Source: Cyclobacteriaceae bacterium (lineage in GTDB: Bacteria; Bacteroidota; Bacteroidia; Cytophagales; Cyclobacteriaceae). Taken from it: a DNA stretch of 6,925 nt. Positions 6,751-6,925 of this stretch are shown here, one piece after another. A model generated the notes under the pieces. That model worked only from the letters and a program-made list of their open reading frames with translations. It had not been told where the DNA came from and made no database searches. Made by a program: the position numbers and the translations under genes. Position 1 is the stretch's first letter. Each line of letters begins with the position of its first letter. The stretch is taken from positions 1 to 6,925 of the forward strand of contig JAOUKG010000137.1 in assembly GCA_029882725.1 (NCBI GenBank), given 5' to 3'.

Positions 6751-6786
6751 CATAAACAAAGTTGAAAGACCAAAACTTTGTTTATG
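6751..6786. repeat. Perfect 13-bp inverted repeat
   Basis: CATAAACAAAGTT at 6751-6763 is the exact reverse complement of 6774-6786, with a 10-base loop (GAAAGACCAA). It directly abuts inverted copy 2 of the compound repeat. No T tract follows on the + strand and no A tract precedes it, so it is not a standard intrinsic terminator in either direction. It may be part of the repeat element or a separate hairpin. Confidence 0.7.
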
Positions 6787-6925
6787 TGTATGACTTGTAT
6801 ATATGTTACAAAGGCTAATAATCTCCCTTAACTTAACGGCATTCAACCATGTTTATTCAATAGGGTTTGTAATGAGGGGCTAAATACATAAATTGGGTCA
6901 GCTGAGTTTTCCAGTATGCCCTATC

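Larger units (their letters stand above)
6305..6925. other. Gene-free region rich in palindromic repeats
   Basis: No supportable coding region lies in these 621 bases on either strand. Bases 6305-6399 are plain AT-rich spacer; the T run at 6311-6318 just after the ThuA-domain stop has no preceding hairpin. Bases 6400-6786 hold GC-richer palindromes, described separately. Between the two repeat copies are two perfect palindromes: CCCAATTGGG at 6568-6577 and ATTTGTACAAAT at 6584-6595. I recognise nothing in 6787-6925. Confidence 0.7.

Overview
The window looks like chromosomal DNA of a Bacteroidota (Bacteroidetes) bacterium. It is AT-rich and its genes lack Shine-Dalgarno sequences. The first gene belongs to a DUF3857/transglutaminase-like family typical of that phylum. 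Exported S9 and M14 peptidases and a ThuA-fold protein, all with N-terminal signal or anchor sequences, fit the same origin. All four genes lie on the + strand; no RNA gene, CRISPR array or transposase was found.

Layout. Bases 1-818 hold the C-terminal part of a DUF3857-type transglutaminase-like protein that begins before the window. Bases 819-1278 are a very AT-rich gap with two mutually exclusive hairpins and a weak candidate promoter. Next come a secreted S9 (prolyl-oligopeptidase type) protein at 1279-3285, a small palindromic repeat in the 78-bp gap, a secreted M14 zinc carboxypeptidase at 3364-5166, a 109-bp gap with a candidate Bacteroidetes-type promoter, and an exported ThuA-domain protein at 5276-6304. 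The last 620 bases contain no gene. They carry a GC-richer cluster of palindromes in which one compound repeat is present twice in opposite orientation, followed by a perfect 13-bp hairpin.

How the genes may work together. The S9 and M14 proteins both have Sec signal peptides, are close together and read in the same direction, and would act in the periplasm or at the cell surface on peptides. That is inference from family and position. The ThuA-fold protein belongs to a family linked to carbohydrate metabolism, and nothing here ties it to peptide use, so it may be a separate transcription unit.

The most notable observations are: (i) the S9 protein keeps the nucleophile Ser and the Asp of the catalytic triad, but Asp stands where the catalytic His is expected, and no other His follows, so it is a candidate pseudopeptidase; (ii) the inverted pair of compound palindromic repeats after the last gene. 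I did not find a clear multi-gene novel system.
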